Translations under genes and position numbers: made by a program
Notes under the pieces: generated by a model
The model's input: only the letters and a program-made list of their open reading frames with translations
What the model was told of the DNA's origin: nothing
Databases searched by the model: none
Part shown: in pieces, positions 1 through 10,436 of the stretch
Layout of the letters: each line of letters opens with the position of its first letter
How positions within the stretch are numbered: the first letter of the stretch is position 1
Origin: Dermatemys mawii
Lineage: Eukaryota; Chordata; Testudines; Dermatemydidae
Direction: 5' to 3'
Assembly: GCA_007922305.1 (NCBI GenBank)
Contig: ML677328.1
Location: 7,958,540-8,022,539, forward strand
DNA length: 64,000 bases

Positions 1-1087
1 AAAGATACTTAACCCTGCTTGCAGCTGTTTGCTCTTATTAGGCAGCCAATCCACTATCAATCCAATATTGATCTTTCCTTCCATATCAGTGAGAGCCTAG
101 TTCTAAGCACAGAGTTAAATTACGCTCCAGGGGCATGCAACCTGTATGATGGAAAGTTTGATCTACCACTTAAGTACCTCCAAAAATGTGTTAGAAAGGA
201 TGAGTCTACCGAGTGTATTTTGGGTTTTGTGTTGCTAGAAGTTGAGCTGGCTCCAGCTGGAATATAATAGATGGGCAATGGGCATTTTCCTCACTTCAGC
301 AACAAATGTAGTTTTAGTGATATTTATGCTATACTATTACAATTTACATCACTATTTACTGACCTTCACAGAGGAAACAGGGAAGTCTATTTGCTTTGAA
401 CTTCTAAGACTCTAGATTGAAGCATCCAAGGAGCAGGGAATGTTTGGGGCCATGTTTATTGCTGCCCAAATACCCAACAGTTATACCTGTGTTGCTGTGT
501 GTCAAAAATAGACCTTTCCATCTGCATGGACAACAAATAGCAAAAAGTACAAGAGTCCCTAACTTGGAAGAGGAACATAAACACAAAACTGACACTGGTA
601 ATGGGCTGCAGTTGCTGGCTATTTAAATAGACTATTAAAATATTTAAATGCTGCTAAATTAATATGGATTTAGTACGGCAAATGAAAATGCAGACTCCTT
701 CCCCTATAAATGCAGACTACTCAGCACTATAAAGCTTTTCTTAGAAAAATACTGCCCTGTCAATCCAAAGAGTCTTTAGACATGATGACGTAGAAGCAAT
801 GGCTATTGTGCACTAAGCCTGAGGACCTTCAAATTAATTCTTGACCTCAGAATCTATTTAAATCATAATCCTTGAAGCACCTATTTAAAAATTCTCCATC
901 AGTGTAAATTTACAAAGTGCTGTATCATGTGAAAAAGGAACAACTTAGATCAAAAGTAGGAGCAAGTAATTAGAAATCAGGATCAACAAAGAAAATCAAG
1001 AGTGAAAACTTTTGTGAATAAGATGTGTTCTCTCTAAAAAGAGCAGCACTCTATTTCTGGGTAAGTGACTCTGTTCCCTCTTCAGAG
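1..1087. other. No gene seen; AT-rich DNA
   Basis: I see no exon, RNA gene or recognisable repeat here. Short open frames of under 85 codons occur but lack protein-like composition. Around 620-660 there is a small AT-rich patch with repeated ATTTAAAT-like words. Confidence 0.5.
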
Positions 1088-1091
1088 AGTC

Positions 1092-1799
1092 TGTAGTGGG
1101 GCGGCTGCCCCACTTCTGCTAAAAGGGGCTTAAACAGCCCAGGAAACGGTTGTGGCTGGGAGTAAGCAAGCTCCCAGGCTGATTGGGCAGAGCAGCCACA
1201 GCTGTGGCTGCATCAGTTAGGGCCCAGCTGTCCCTGATAAAAGGGCCTAGAGGTTGGTGGAGAGAGAGTCTCCTTTAACTGTAGAGGCAGACAGGCCTGG
1301 CTGCTGGGAGCTTGAGCAAGGTACCTAGAGGGAAGCAGGGCTGAGGCAAGGCAAGAGGAGCTGGGAAGCTCTGGCCTGGAAACCCCCAGGCTGCAGGGCC
1401 TAGGAGATGGCCCAACTAAGGGGTACTGGGGTTGCAGGGGGAAGCCCAGGGCTCTAGAGGAAGAAGCAGCAGGCCAACCCCCCTTGCTGATGATGAATAG
1501 CAAAGATACTGCAGTCTGCCCCAGTGAATGGGGGCAAGTGGTGACTGGCAGTTGCCTAGACTGAGGCAAGGTGGGGATAGGAGGTGAGGGTTCCCCAGGG
1601 AGGGGAGACCCAGTGTGAGACTGTGGGGGTACTGCAGCAGTGCAGCACCCCAGGGACGAGGGCACCGGGGTTTGGGGAGGGACAGGGGGCCGAGCAGCAA
1701 GCGGGACCACAGGCTGCAGAGGGCGCTCCAGGAGCTAGTGAGCTAATTCCCTGGACGGACCAGCAGGAGGTGCTGAGGGTGAGTCCCCGCTTTGCTACA
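1092..1799 (+). mobile_element. Solo LTR, family A, copy 1
   Basis: This 708-bp element begins TGTAG and ends CTACA, a perfect 5-bp terminal inverted repeat of the TG...CA type expected of an LTR. It is flanked by AGTC on both sides (1088-1091 and 1800-1803), a 4-bp target duplication; a fifth base may have mutated. A second copy with the same ends and internal blocks lies at 34370-35046, which confirms the boundaries. A TATA-like GATAAAAGG near 1236 and the conserved order of GC-rich blocks suggest plus-strand transcription. The long minus-strand open frames across it (up to 165 codons) are proline- and serine-rich translations of GC-rich LTR DNA, not genes. No gag, pol or env lies beside it, so it is a solo LTR. 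Confidence 0.85.
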
Positions 1800-1803
1800 A
1801 GTC

Positions 1804-2621
1804 TCCTACATGTTAGCAGTAAGTAACTGGGATATTATCAGTGCCTCTAGGATGATATGGCCACTTACGTGGAAGACTTAGATCATTCTGTCTTACTGAA
1901 GATCTATTTAAATTTAGTTTTCCCTTCACTTACTATTTTTTCTTTTACAGGTGACAAGCGTATCTGACTTTCTTTCAAAGTATCCTCCTTTCCTCTCCTC
2001 TGAAAAACTGTTCACTCAGTATATCATACCTGAGTTGAAGCAAGGATAACCACACACATAGTTCTGCATCATCTAACCCATGTCAGGGTCTATTCAGATT
2101 AACTTTGCTCTTGCTGTAAGCTACAGTGAGATGTCCTATAATAGTACAAACCCGCTTGGCTGTATTTTAGAAGGCAAGTCAATTGTTGTGATATTTACTA
2201 AAGGTTACAATCAAGCAGGTGTCACCGAATGTCAGTTCAACAAATTAAGACTTAAATAAGCCACCAAGAAGAAGAGTAAATATTCATAATAATCATTAGG
2301 TTTTCAAGTGTGAACTCCAACACCTCTCTGGATGGCTTTGCCTAACCTATATCATTCTGTAAATAGTTTCCACGGTAAATGTATGTGTCCCTTGTTTAAA
2401 ATTGGCCTTCCATTTTTTGGGACATTGACATTTCTGCCTGTGACCGGATCTCCAAGTGGCCTTGAAAGAACAAGAAATCTAAGAAAACTATGAATTCCAC
2501 ACATTTCCAAGGATCTTTGCAAAATGACCATGAAACTCAATTGGGAGTCTAGAATCCAAGTGTTGATGCAGCTCAAAGGGCAGTGCTGAACGTAACTGAG
2601 ACAAACCTGTAGGGAAGCAAG
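1804..2621. other. No gene seen
   Basis: The stretch between the solo LTR and the Harbinger-type MITE shows no exon, RNA gene or repeat that I recognise. Confidence 0.4.
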
Positions 2622-2624
2622 TTA

Positions 2625-3300
2625 GGCCATGGTTACACTGGCACTTTATAGTGCTATAAAGCCCCCACGAGCGCTATAATCTACTCCCCGTCCACACTGG
2701 CAAGGCACTAATAGCGCTATAACTGCTGAGTTATAGCGCTATTATAAATCCACCTCCTCATGGGGAATAAGGGCTGTAGCGCAGCTGCTGTAGCGCTACA
2801 GCAAGAATGTGGACACCCACTGCGCTACAAGTGATCTCTGGAGATGCCTAGAGCCATTTAAGGCAATTGACGTCTCTTCCCTTTGTTTTGAACTCGGCTG
2901 GAGGAATGCGGAAGTACCTCTTTAGAGTTTCTTTCTTAACTCGGCAGATAAGCAATGCAAATGTTTAAGGAGGGAGCCTGTGTGAAAACAAAGCCCTCTG
3001 TGAACGGAGGCTCACTGACAGGCTTTCAGAAAAACGGAAAAACCACTGTCTCTCTCCCTCTGCATACACACAACGCATCCCCCCTCACCCCCCTCGTTTA
3101 AAAAGCACGTTGCACCCAGCTGAATGCTGGGATACCTGCCCTAATGCGCTGCTCTTAATGCCGCATTAAGTGCCCCAAATGTGGCCATGCTATACCGCAG
3201 GAGCATCTGAGTGTGGACATACAATAGCGCTATACATATTACTGTATAAGGGGACCGCTATAACCTATAGCACTATAATCTTGTAAGTGTACCCATACCC
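2625..3300. mobile_element. Harbinger-type MITE with TTA target duplication
   Basis: A 676-bp non-autonomous DNA transposon. The left end GGCCATGGTTACACTGGCA matches the reverse complement of the right end, GGGTATGGGTACACTTACA, at about two thirds of positions. TTA lies immediately outside each end (2622-2624 and 3301-3303), the 3-bp TWA-type duplication typical of PIF/Harbinger elements. No transposase frame is present. The interior repeats the palindrome AGCGCT inside longer palindromes such as ATAGCGCTAT (2711, 2732, 3224) and TAGCGCTA (2791). Family assignment rests on duplication type and ends, not on a database match. Confidence 0.75.
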
Positions 3301-3420
3301 TTAGATTCCTTGGTCACATCAATCTTTCCTGAATGCATCAAAGGGGGGATAGTATCCTAAACTGTAGGCCAGCAGAACAAATATCAAAAAGGTGTTCATT
3401 GGTTTTTCGGTGGTTTCTAA

Positions 3421-3693
3421 AGGCTTGTCTACACAATTACTTTATGGCAAGCTAGTGTGCGAATGTACCCACACTAGTCTGCCACTAACTGTCAATGTGC
3501 ACTCTGAGGACATTTTAACTGTTGGTTAATGTGGTTTGATGTAGTCCTCTCTGAATCTACAGTAGATCAAAGCAGATTAACTGTTAAAGTAATTCAGTAG
3601 AGCATACATGATCAGTTAGTCTGCAGCAAGGTAGGGAGGGGTAGATTCACACTCCAGCTTGCTGCAAACTTAATGTTTGTTTAGACAAGCCCT
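3421..3693. mobile_element. Small MITE with inverted ends
   Basis: The left end AGGCTTGTCTACAC pairs with the right end GTTTAGACAAGCCCT, giving an inverted repeat of about 14 bp over a 273-bp element with no coding capacity. The interior repeats GTTAA-containing words. I could not define a clean target duplication, so the superfamily (hAT or Harbinger) is left open. Confidence 0.65.
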
Positions 3694-4009
3694 TAGTTAT
3701 CAGAATAGCAGACCCACTCAGGGAGGCATTTAGGTGTGATCTGTCAGAGAATAAGGAGCCCAAATGTTTAAAAGCCCTTATCTACACACTCAATCTTGCA
3801 TTAATCCACCTGACTTTCAAGTCTTATGAGCTTACAAAGTACAAGTTAGTGAAGTTCCGCTGTAGGACCCAACCACTGCATGGCGTTGCCTACTGAAAAG
3901 TCAACATGTGCCAAGATTTCACACAGTGGGGTAGACAACACTATAGTTGCTAGTTTATCATTATAATATCTAAAGGTTCCAATATCACTTTCCCATTGTG
4001 CTAGTCACT

Positions 4010-4200
4010 GCGCATATGTAGAGAAGCAGGAATTCCAAGGCCCACAGAGCTTACAATTTAAATAGACAAATAATCAAAGAGTGGAAAGGGAAACAGAGGC
4101 ACAGAGAAGTTAAGTAACTTTGCTAAGATTGTACAGCAGATCAGTACCAGAGCTCAAGTCTCCTGACTCATAGGCCCAGTGTCCTATCCACAATGCCTTT
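4010..4200 (-). repeat. MIR-like / CORE-type SINE fragment
   Basis: The words GAGCTTACAATTTAAATAGA, AGAGGCACAGAGAAGTTAAG and CTCAAGTCTCCTGACTC follow the order seen in old MIR/L2-type SINE copies read in antisense. The same head sequence recurs at 59057 and the same tail at 59690. No intact pol III promoter is visible. Confidence 0.65.
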
Positions 4201-4375
4201 GCCTCCTGGTACTGAAAACATACTAATAAGAATTATATTAAATTCTCAAGCCCGTGTATTTAATTCCAGTGCTGTAACATGTGTAAGCAGTGTCAGGAAT
4301 GAGATATATTCTGACATCTGGTGGTGAACTATGGGAATTGCAGTGAGTTTTGGAAAATAACTTTGGGGCTGAGCC

Positions 4376-4395
4376 ATTTGCATAGACACACCCAC
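4376..4395 (+). promoter_or_regulatory. Octamer and CACCC motif pair in LTR U3
   Basis: ATTTGCAT is followed within a few bases by CACACCCAC. The same pair occurs at the matching place in both other LTR copies (near 20230, and on the minus strand near 10320-10342). ATTTGCAT is the POU-factor octamer and CACCC is bound by KLF/SP factors, so this may be part of the LTR enhancer. Function is inferred from motif identity and conservation only. Confidence 0.45.
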
Positions 4396-4944
4396 TGCAC
4401 CTAGCCTGAGCCCACAGCAGCCCACATGGCCACTTCGGCTGATGTGGGAGCCCCAGTTTCTGTGTTATTGGGGCAGGAATGATAAAGTGATGTTACCCTG
4501 ATTTGGTGAATGAAGGACTATGGACACGTATTTGGCCCTTGTTATGATGGAGGGACTCGCCATCATCTAGGTAGCACTCACTCGGCAAGGGCCATGCGTT
4601 TCAGAACACTCTGAGATTGAGAGAGGTCATGGGCAGGTTTCTGTACCTTTTGGTGAGAGACTTGTCTAATGGTCTCCCAGGCCTATTACACTGTGTCTCT
4701 CTCCATTGTGGAATGTTAGAGCTAATTTTGATTCCCTTAGGAATCTTGGTTCAGCCTGCAAAGCTGAATTCACTTTGAGTCTGCTGGTGTATGTGTGCCA
4801 AGGTGCTGATTTCCTTTCCCCTCCCACCCTAAGAGCTGAAACCACTGAGCACTGTGTTAAGTGGGGATGGGCCTAAAGGCAGGTTGGTGGTACCAAGCAA
4901 TTTGGGTAGCTAGCAGAGCAAGCAGCGGACTCAGCAGAGCAGTT

Positions 4945-5190
4945 CCTGGGTGCAGTTTGTGCGACTGGCAGTGGACTCGGCTGAGTGGCTCCTGGGTGCA
5001 GTTTGTGCGACTGGCAGTGGACTCAGCCGAGCGGTTCCTGGGTGCAGTTTGTGTGGCTGGCGGAGTGGCTGGCACCGCAGAGCTGTCCGTGTGTCGGCTA
5101 GCAGGACGGCTAGCGGAGTGACTGGCACCGCAGAGCTGTCTGTGTGTTGGCTAGCAGGACGGCTAGCGGAGTGACTGGCGCTGCAGAGCA
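4945..5190 (+). repeat. Two tandem arrays inside the LTR U3
   Basis: CCTGGGTGCAGTTTGTG recurs at 4945, 4991 and 5037, an exact 46-bp period. CTGGCACCGCAGAGCTGT then recurs at 5069 and 5122, with a diverged third unit at 5175, a 53-bp period. The copy at 20138-21525 has a related but differently arranged array at about 20740-20930, so repeat number differs between copies. Such U3 arrays often mark duplicated enhancer segments; here that is inference. Confidence 0.8.
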
Positions 5191-6902
5191 GTTTGAGTGT
5201 CGGCGAGCAGAGCAGAGCGGATTGCGGTGAGGGCTGCAGCGGAACCCCACAGAGAGGCGGCGCAGTCGGCCTCGGACCACGTAAGGTGCCCCGTGCCCTA
5301 CCCTCCATTTCCACCCAGGCTGGGAGGTAAGACTCTGCCAATTGACTTTTGAGCTCTGCACTGACCCAGAACAGAGACTCTTGGGCTGCTGGACTTTGGG
5401 ACTATTGAGTGACTTTTTGGGGTTGTGGAACTCACGAGCCAAAGGGAAGGCCACGGCCTATTTGCTGGGAGGGGGGCTTCTGGTTCATGGTTTGGTTTAT
5501 TAAACCTTGTTTGTGGTGTTTCCCCAATATAATGCCACATTGTTTCTCCCTGTTATTAAAAGGCTTTGGTACACTCAGACTTAGTGCTTGCGAGAGGGGA
5601 AGTATTGTCTCTTACAGACGCCCAGAGGAGTGTTATATGGTTGTCCCAGGTCACTGGGTGGGGGGCTCGAGCCGGTTTTTGTATTGTGCTATTGGAATGG
5701 AACCTCTGGATACTGAACCCGGCCCTTGTTGCTGCCAACTCTGATGGGCAGAAGGGTTACACATGTAATAAACGCATACAAATGTTCAATATCTTCACAT
5801 AATATATTGGAATAAAACGTACCTCAGAGTACAGTACAGCTATACTTAAAATGCATTAGCTGTATAATGTTTCCAAAGAGGGAATCAGAAAGCACAGACA
5901 GTCTCTCTCCTGTATGTTTCAACATCTGACAGTGGCTAACCCAGGCAACCATAATACTGAAATAAACTGCTTGACACCACTTAAATGGAAATAAAAGAAA
6001 TTCCTAACTCTGATATTATTTATGTTGGAGCAGCAACTTAGAGGAAAAAAAATAACCTTCATTAATCTCAGGTGATTGCTAACAAGCTTTAGTAACCGAT
6101 CATGAATACTGTGAATCAACAGCCATAAATTCACTGCTGGGTCATATAGTACCTAGAGTACCTTGCCTCAGAGAGAGTAACTACATTCAGTTTCAAGAAT
6201 TTCAAGGCTGTTACAGCTCTAATTAGCACTGACAGGACTTACTCTTGAAAAATGGTGAGAGTCATTTGTTTTTCCAGTGCTTTGTTCTGTTTATCATCTT
6301 TAGCCCTGCTGTTTCAAGGTAGAAGTAGTAAAAATGAGCTCTCTGCAAGTTTTGTAATCTACCACTGAAACTAAAATACTGAGAGTCACAGAAATATGAA
6401 AAAATACATAATGAAAAATGATTGTATATTGACATAGGACTGAATTCAGCAAGGTACTTAACGTGCCAAACTTTATGTATAGGAGTAGTCACGTAGACTA
6501 GAAGTAAGGCCATAATGCCTTCCTTCCCAAAAAGGATCCCATGGCATTTAAACTGATATAACATCCATGAGCAAGGGATCGTGGATACAACATCCTCTTC
6601 ACCCTACACTAAAATTCACTCACAATGTCCATTTTAAGAATGCTATTTCTATTTGAAACTGCGCAGCTGGTTTAGATAAGCAGAACCCCATGCTATCCAC
6701 AGAATGCACAAATATGAAACAGCTGCTTCATCATCTTTGCTTTGTTGAACTAAACTGCAAGGGAAAAAATGAAAAAAAATTAACCATTTATGTATTATGC
6801 CAGGATAAAAATATGACCATTTCCAACAGCAAACAGAATTTGGCATTGACATTTTGACTCCTGAAGAATAAATTGTTTTCTTTTGATGCACTGAAAACCA
6901 CA

Positions 6903-6929
6903 TTTTTTTTTTTTTTGGGGGGGGGGGGG
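6903..6929. repeat. T14-G13 homopolymer junction
   Basis: Fourteen T are followed directly by thirteen G. Such a junction is prone to length error in sequencing and can form unusual DNA structure. Confidence 0.95.
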
Positions 6930-6954
6930 CAACAATATAAAGGCCCAGAGAGAG

Positions 6955-7050
6955 TAAGATATTTAAATATGTGCCTAACTTTAAGAGTAGTTCCATTAAA
7001 ACCAGTGCAGCTGCTCATGCATGTCAAGTTAGGCAGGTACTTAAATACTT
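6955..7050. repeat. Copy of a dispersed hairpin repeat
   Basis: The left arm ATGTGCCTAACTTTAAGAG is partly complementary to the right arm CATGTCAAGTTAGGCAGGTA. Related copies or half-copies lie near 6440, 22985, 40120 and 59575. It looks like an old non-autonomous element or its remnant; I cannot name the family. Confidence 0.5.
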
Positions 7051-8234
7051 TGTGAACCAGAGCTAAAAGAAATCTCAGTCCCAGAACTGTTTTTTCCCCT
7101 GAAAAGCAATGGAAACTACAGGCCCCATGGTTTTATGCTAATTCCCTTGACTTCAATGGAATTACCTCTGATTTACATGTGAGTGAGAACAAGACCAATA
7201 ACTGTTCTTTGCAAGGACAAGTTTTCCCACAGTACCAGAAGGACCATGGTGTTCAGCATAAGGCCCCTTCAGCTCTATTTTTCCTTACGGTACATACTGC
7301 CTACTCATATGCTTCAATTGTTCCTAGGAAATGAATAAAAACAATCAATTTTCTGTAAATGTTGAAAACATTTGTAGTGATGAAATGGAAAAATAATCCT
7401 AACAACAAACGTACAGATAACATTTTATTCCCCCATGCAAAGTAATAATAAAATGTTGATGGAAATAGCAACAAGTCAGTCAGTGAGAGACAAAAAAAAA
7501 TGATTGAGTGTTATTGGTATAAGATGCACCACAATTTAACTCTGAAAGTGACATTTCAAAATACCAGTCAAATCTGGGTCTGAAAAAACCCAACAGACCA
7601 AAGAATGAAGCTCTGCTGAAAATTTGGTTTTAACCCAAAACTTAACTACAACGCTGGAGGCTGAGGAGTAGGTTTGAGAGGAGAGAGGGGACGTGCTGTG
7701 CTTAACACAATAGAATTTGGTTATTTTCCACGTCAGTCATATTCAAGGAACTTTTCAAAGCAGTGAAGCAGAAGTGGGACAGACTGCGTAGACAAAGGTA
7801 ACAACTAAGGTGCATTCAACAACAGTTCATGCTGCCTTGGATATCCGGAATCTGTTTTTTTAACAGCGGAATTATATCTTACTTGTAAAAAAAATGTCAT
7901 GGGCTTTCAAAATCCGGCTATCTGAAGAGTAACATGAGCAAGGCAGAAGGGATGTTGACTAATTACCTCTGAAGTGTCAGCACTGGACAGGAGAATTTCC
8001 TGGTGTGGGGACTTAAAACTTAGTCTCATGGCTCAGAGGTGAGTATACTAGCACTAAGCCAAGTGGACACATTTGGGGCATCATGACTTATAGGAACAGA
8101 GGCGGTGCTTTCCCTCTTTCCAGTTGAAGAAGCCGCCTGACAAATTGCTCAAAGAAACCATTAAAAAGCAGTGAATAAATCAATGTTTTAACCAAGACAG
8201 CAGAGGTAAGCTTTGAGATCAGATTTTAAAAAAA

Positions 8235-8345
8235 TCACCCAAATTCAGTCATATGAAGCCTGGAGTAAGTGGGTGCAACTCCTGTAAGCGTCCGAGCCAA
8301 ATACATCTGTGATGTCAGTGGTGGGCTAAATTGCACATCAGATGC
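8235..8345. repeat. Probable dispersed repeat fragment
   Basis: The words AAGTGGGTGCAACTCCTGT and GATGTCAGTGG resemble a dispersed inverted-repeat element with GCAACTCC arms common in turtle DNA. No ends or target duplication could be fixed. Confidence 0.3.
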
Positions 8346-8482
8346 AGGTTGGCAGAAGATGGGCACATCTGGCAAATTTAGCACACTGAATGTGATTGAC
8401 ACCTTATGTGAGGAAAGTAGCGGGAGAAGCAGGACAATCAGACTATGGGAACATGACATGTACACCATCCCAAGGGCCAGTC

Positions 8483-9185
8483 ATCCATAGACTTTAAGGT
8501 CAGAAGGGAGCATTATGATCATCTAGTCTGACTTCTTGCACAATGCAGGCCACAAAATCTCACCCACTCACTCCTGTTAAAAACCCTAACCTATGTCTGA
8601 GCTTTTGAAGTCCTCAAATCATGGTATAAAGACTTCTAAGTGCAGAGAATCTCCAGTAAGTGACCCATGCCCCATGCTACAGAGAAAGGCAAAAAACAAA
8701 CAAACAAACAAACAGGGCCTCTGCCAATGTGCCCTGGAGGAAAATTCTTTCCTGACCCCAAATATGGTGATCAGCTAAACCCTGAGCACGTGGCCAAGAC
8801 GCACCAGCCAGACACCCAGGAAAGAATTCTCTGTAGTAACTAAGATCCCACCTCATCTAACATCCCATCACAGGCTACTGGGCATATTTACCGCTAATAT
8901 TTAAAGATAGCCTAATTTTGGAAATTAATTTATCCCATCATACCATCCCCTCCATAAACTTATCAAGCTTAATCTTGAAGCCAGACATGTGTTTTGCCCC
9001 CACTACTCCCCTTGGAAGGTTGTTCCAGAACTTCACTCCTCTGATGGTTAGATACCTTCATCTAATTTTAAGTCTAAACTTCCTGATGGTCAGTTTAAAT
9101 CCATTTGTTCTTGTGTCCACATTGGTACTGAGATTAAATAATTCCTCTCTCTCCATGGTATTTATCCCTCTGGACATAAGTTGGA
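8483..9185 (-). mobile_element. CR1 LINE 3' part (ORF2 C-terminus and 3' UTR)
   Basis: Read on the minus strand, this is the end of a CR1 non-LTR retrotransposon. Around 9040-8930 the minus strand encodes a peptide with FWNNLP and FKIKLDKFM, typical of the extreme C-terminus of CR1 ORF2. A long 3' UTR follows, ending near 8483 at a short CTATGGATGA repeat-type terminus, as CR1 elements do. The plus-strand 109-codon frame here is antisense shadow. The plus-strand CR1 5' half begins directly next to it, so the two halves face away from each other; both may derive from one insertion with 5' inversion. Confidence 0.85.
8694..8715. repeat. (AAAC)n microsatellite
   Basis: About five units of AAAC lie inside the CR1 3' UTR. 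This is a short local expansion without other meaning. Confidence 0.85.
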
Positions 9186-9528
9186 AGGGCAGTGTAGATA
9201 CCAGTCTAATGGGTGATATTGGCAGTAGAATGTCTGTGCCTAATTAGGTAAAGACTGTGAGTGAGGCCAAACAGCAAAAATTAAGATGTTTGTACACCAA
9301 TGCGAGGAGCCTAGGTAACAAAATGGAGGAACTAGAGCTACTGGTGGAGGAAGTGAAACCAGATATTATAGGGATAACAGAAATATGGTGGAATAGTAGT
9401 TATGACTGGAGTACAGGTATTGAAGGGTATGTGCTGTTTAGGAAAGAAATCAAGGTAAAGGTGGTGGAGTAGCATTGTATATCAGTGATGAGGTAGACTG
9501 TAAAGAAATAAGAAGTGATGGATGAATA

Positions 9529-10436
9529 TGTAACCCTTCTGCCCATCAGAGTTGGCAGCAACAAGGGCCGGGTTCAGTATCCAGGGGTTCCATTCCAATA
9601 GCACAATACAAAAACCGGCTCGAGCCCCCACCCAGTGACCTGGGACAACCATATACCACCCCTCTGGGCGTCTGTAAGAGACAATACTTCCCCTCTCGCA
9701 AGCACAGNNNNNNNNNNNNNNNNNNNNNNNNNNNNNNNNNNNNNNNNNNNNNNNNNNNNNNNNNNNNNNNNNNNNNNNNNNNNNNNNNNNNNNNNNNNNN
9801 NNNNNNNNNNNNNNNNNNNNNNNNNNNNNNNNNNNNNNNNNNNNNNNNNNNNNNNNNNNNNNNNNNNNNNNNNNNNNNNNNNNNNNNNNNNNNNNNNNNN
9901 NNNNNNNNNNNNNNNNNNNNNNNNNNNNNNNNNNNNNNNNNNNNNNNNNNNNNNNNNNNNNNNNNNNNNNNNNNNNNNNNNNNNNNNNNNNNNNNNNNNN
10001 NNNNNNNNNNNNNNNNNNNNNNNNNNNNNNNNNNNNNNNNNNNNNNNNNNNNNNNNNNNNNNNNNNNNNNNNNNNNNNNNNNNNNNNNNNNNNNNNNNNN
10101 NNNNNNNGTGTTCTGAAAACGCATGGCCCTTGCCCAGTGAGTGCTACCTAGATGATGGCGAGTCCCTCCATCATAACAAGGGCCAAGTACATGTCCATAG
10201 TCCTTCACTCACATAATCACAGTAACATCACTTTATCATTCCTGCCCCAATAACATAGAAACTGGGGCTCCCTCATCAGCCGAAGTGGCTATGTGGGCTG
10301 CTGTGGGCTCAGGCTAGGCGCAGTGGGTGTGTCTATGCAAATTGATCAGCCCCAGACTTATTTTGCAAGGCTCACTGCAATTCCCATAGTTCGCCACCAG
10401 ATGTCAGAATATATCTCATTCCTGACACTGCTTACA
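9529..10436 (-). mobile_element. Long retroviral-type LTR, family B, copy 2 (contains gap)
   Basis: The reverse complement of the 4282-5761 LTR lies here. It begins TGTAACCCTTCTGCCC and ends CACTGCTTACA, flanked by a perfect AATA duplication (9525-9528 and 10437-10440). It interrupts the CR1 endonuclease frame, so it is younger than that CR1. A 400-N gap replaces the middle. In the two complete copies the equivalent stretch is 877-972 bp, so the gap is probably undersized. The 193- and 220-codon frames running through the N block are artefacts. Confidence 0.88.
9708..10107. other. Assembly gap, 400 N
   Basis: Exactly 400 undetermined bases inside an LTR. The flanks match positions 20465 and 21343 of the complete copy at 20138-21525 and 4609 and 5582 of the copy at 4282-5761. 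About 0.9 kb is therefore expected to be missing. Confidence 0.97.

Larger units (their letters stand above)
4282..5761 (+). mobile_element. Long retroviral-type LTR, family B, copy 1
   Basis: A 1480-bp element begins TGTAAGCAGTGTCAGG and ends CAGAAGGGTTACA, with CATG on both sides (4278-4281 and 5762-5765). The TG...CA ends, TGTAA/TTACA inverted termini and 4-bp duplication fit an endogenous retrovirus LTR of the gamma (ERV1-like) kind; that class label is inference. Two more copies are at 9529-10436 (minus) and 20138-21525 (plus). A polyadenylation signal variant ATTAAA lies at 5555-5560. The U3 part holds two tandem arrays (46-bp and 53-bp units) and an octamer beside a CACCC word. No provirus interior adjoins it, so it is a solo LTR. 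Open frames inside it are fortuitous. Confidence 0.88.
5766..8230. other. No gene seen; scattered short repeat fragments
   Basis: No exon or RNA gene is supported. Short pieces of dispersed hairpin-type repeats occur near 6440-6500, 6955-7050 and 7095-7190. The last contains GACTTCAATGGAATTAC, a word common in turtle interspersed repeats. An A9 run lies near 7491. Confidence 0.4.

Noticed and set aside
1213..1710. 165-codon minus-strand frame rich in proline and serine
   Set aside because: It lies wholly inside a solo LTR and has no domain; the second copy at 34370 does not keep the same frame.
3421..3693. Assignment of this MITE to hAT by its TGTCTACAC end
   Set aside because: No 8-bp duplication could be found, so the superfamily is left open.
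4945..5190. Possible CRISPR-like array
   Set aside because: The repeats are contiguous tandem units without unique spacers, inside a vertebrate LTR.
4931..5341. 136-codon frame with repeated peptide units
   Set aside because: The peptide repeats reflect the 46- and 53-bp DNA tandem arrays of the LTR; frames are open on several strands at once.
9546..10216. Long open frames (193 and 220 codons) on both strands
   Set aside because: They exist only because the 400-N gap is translated as unknown residues; the ends are LTR sequence.
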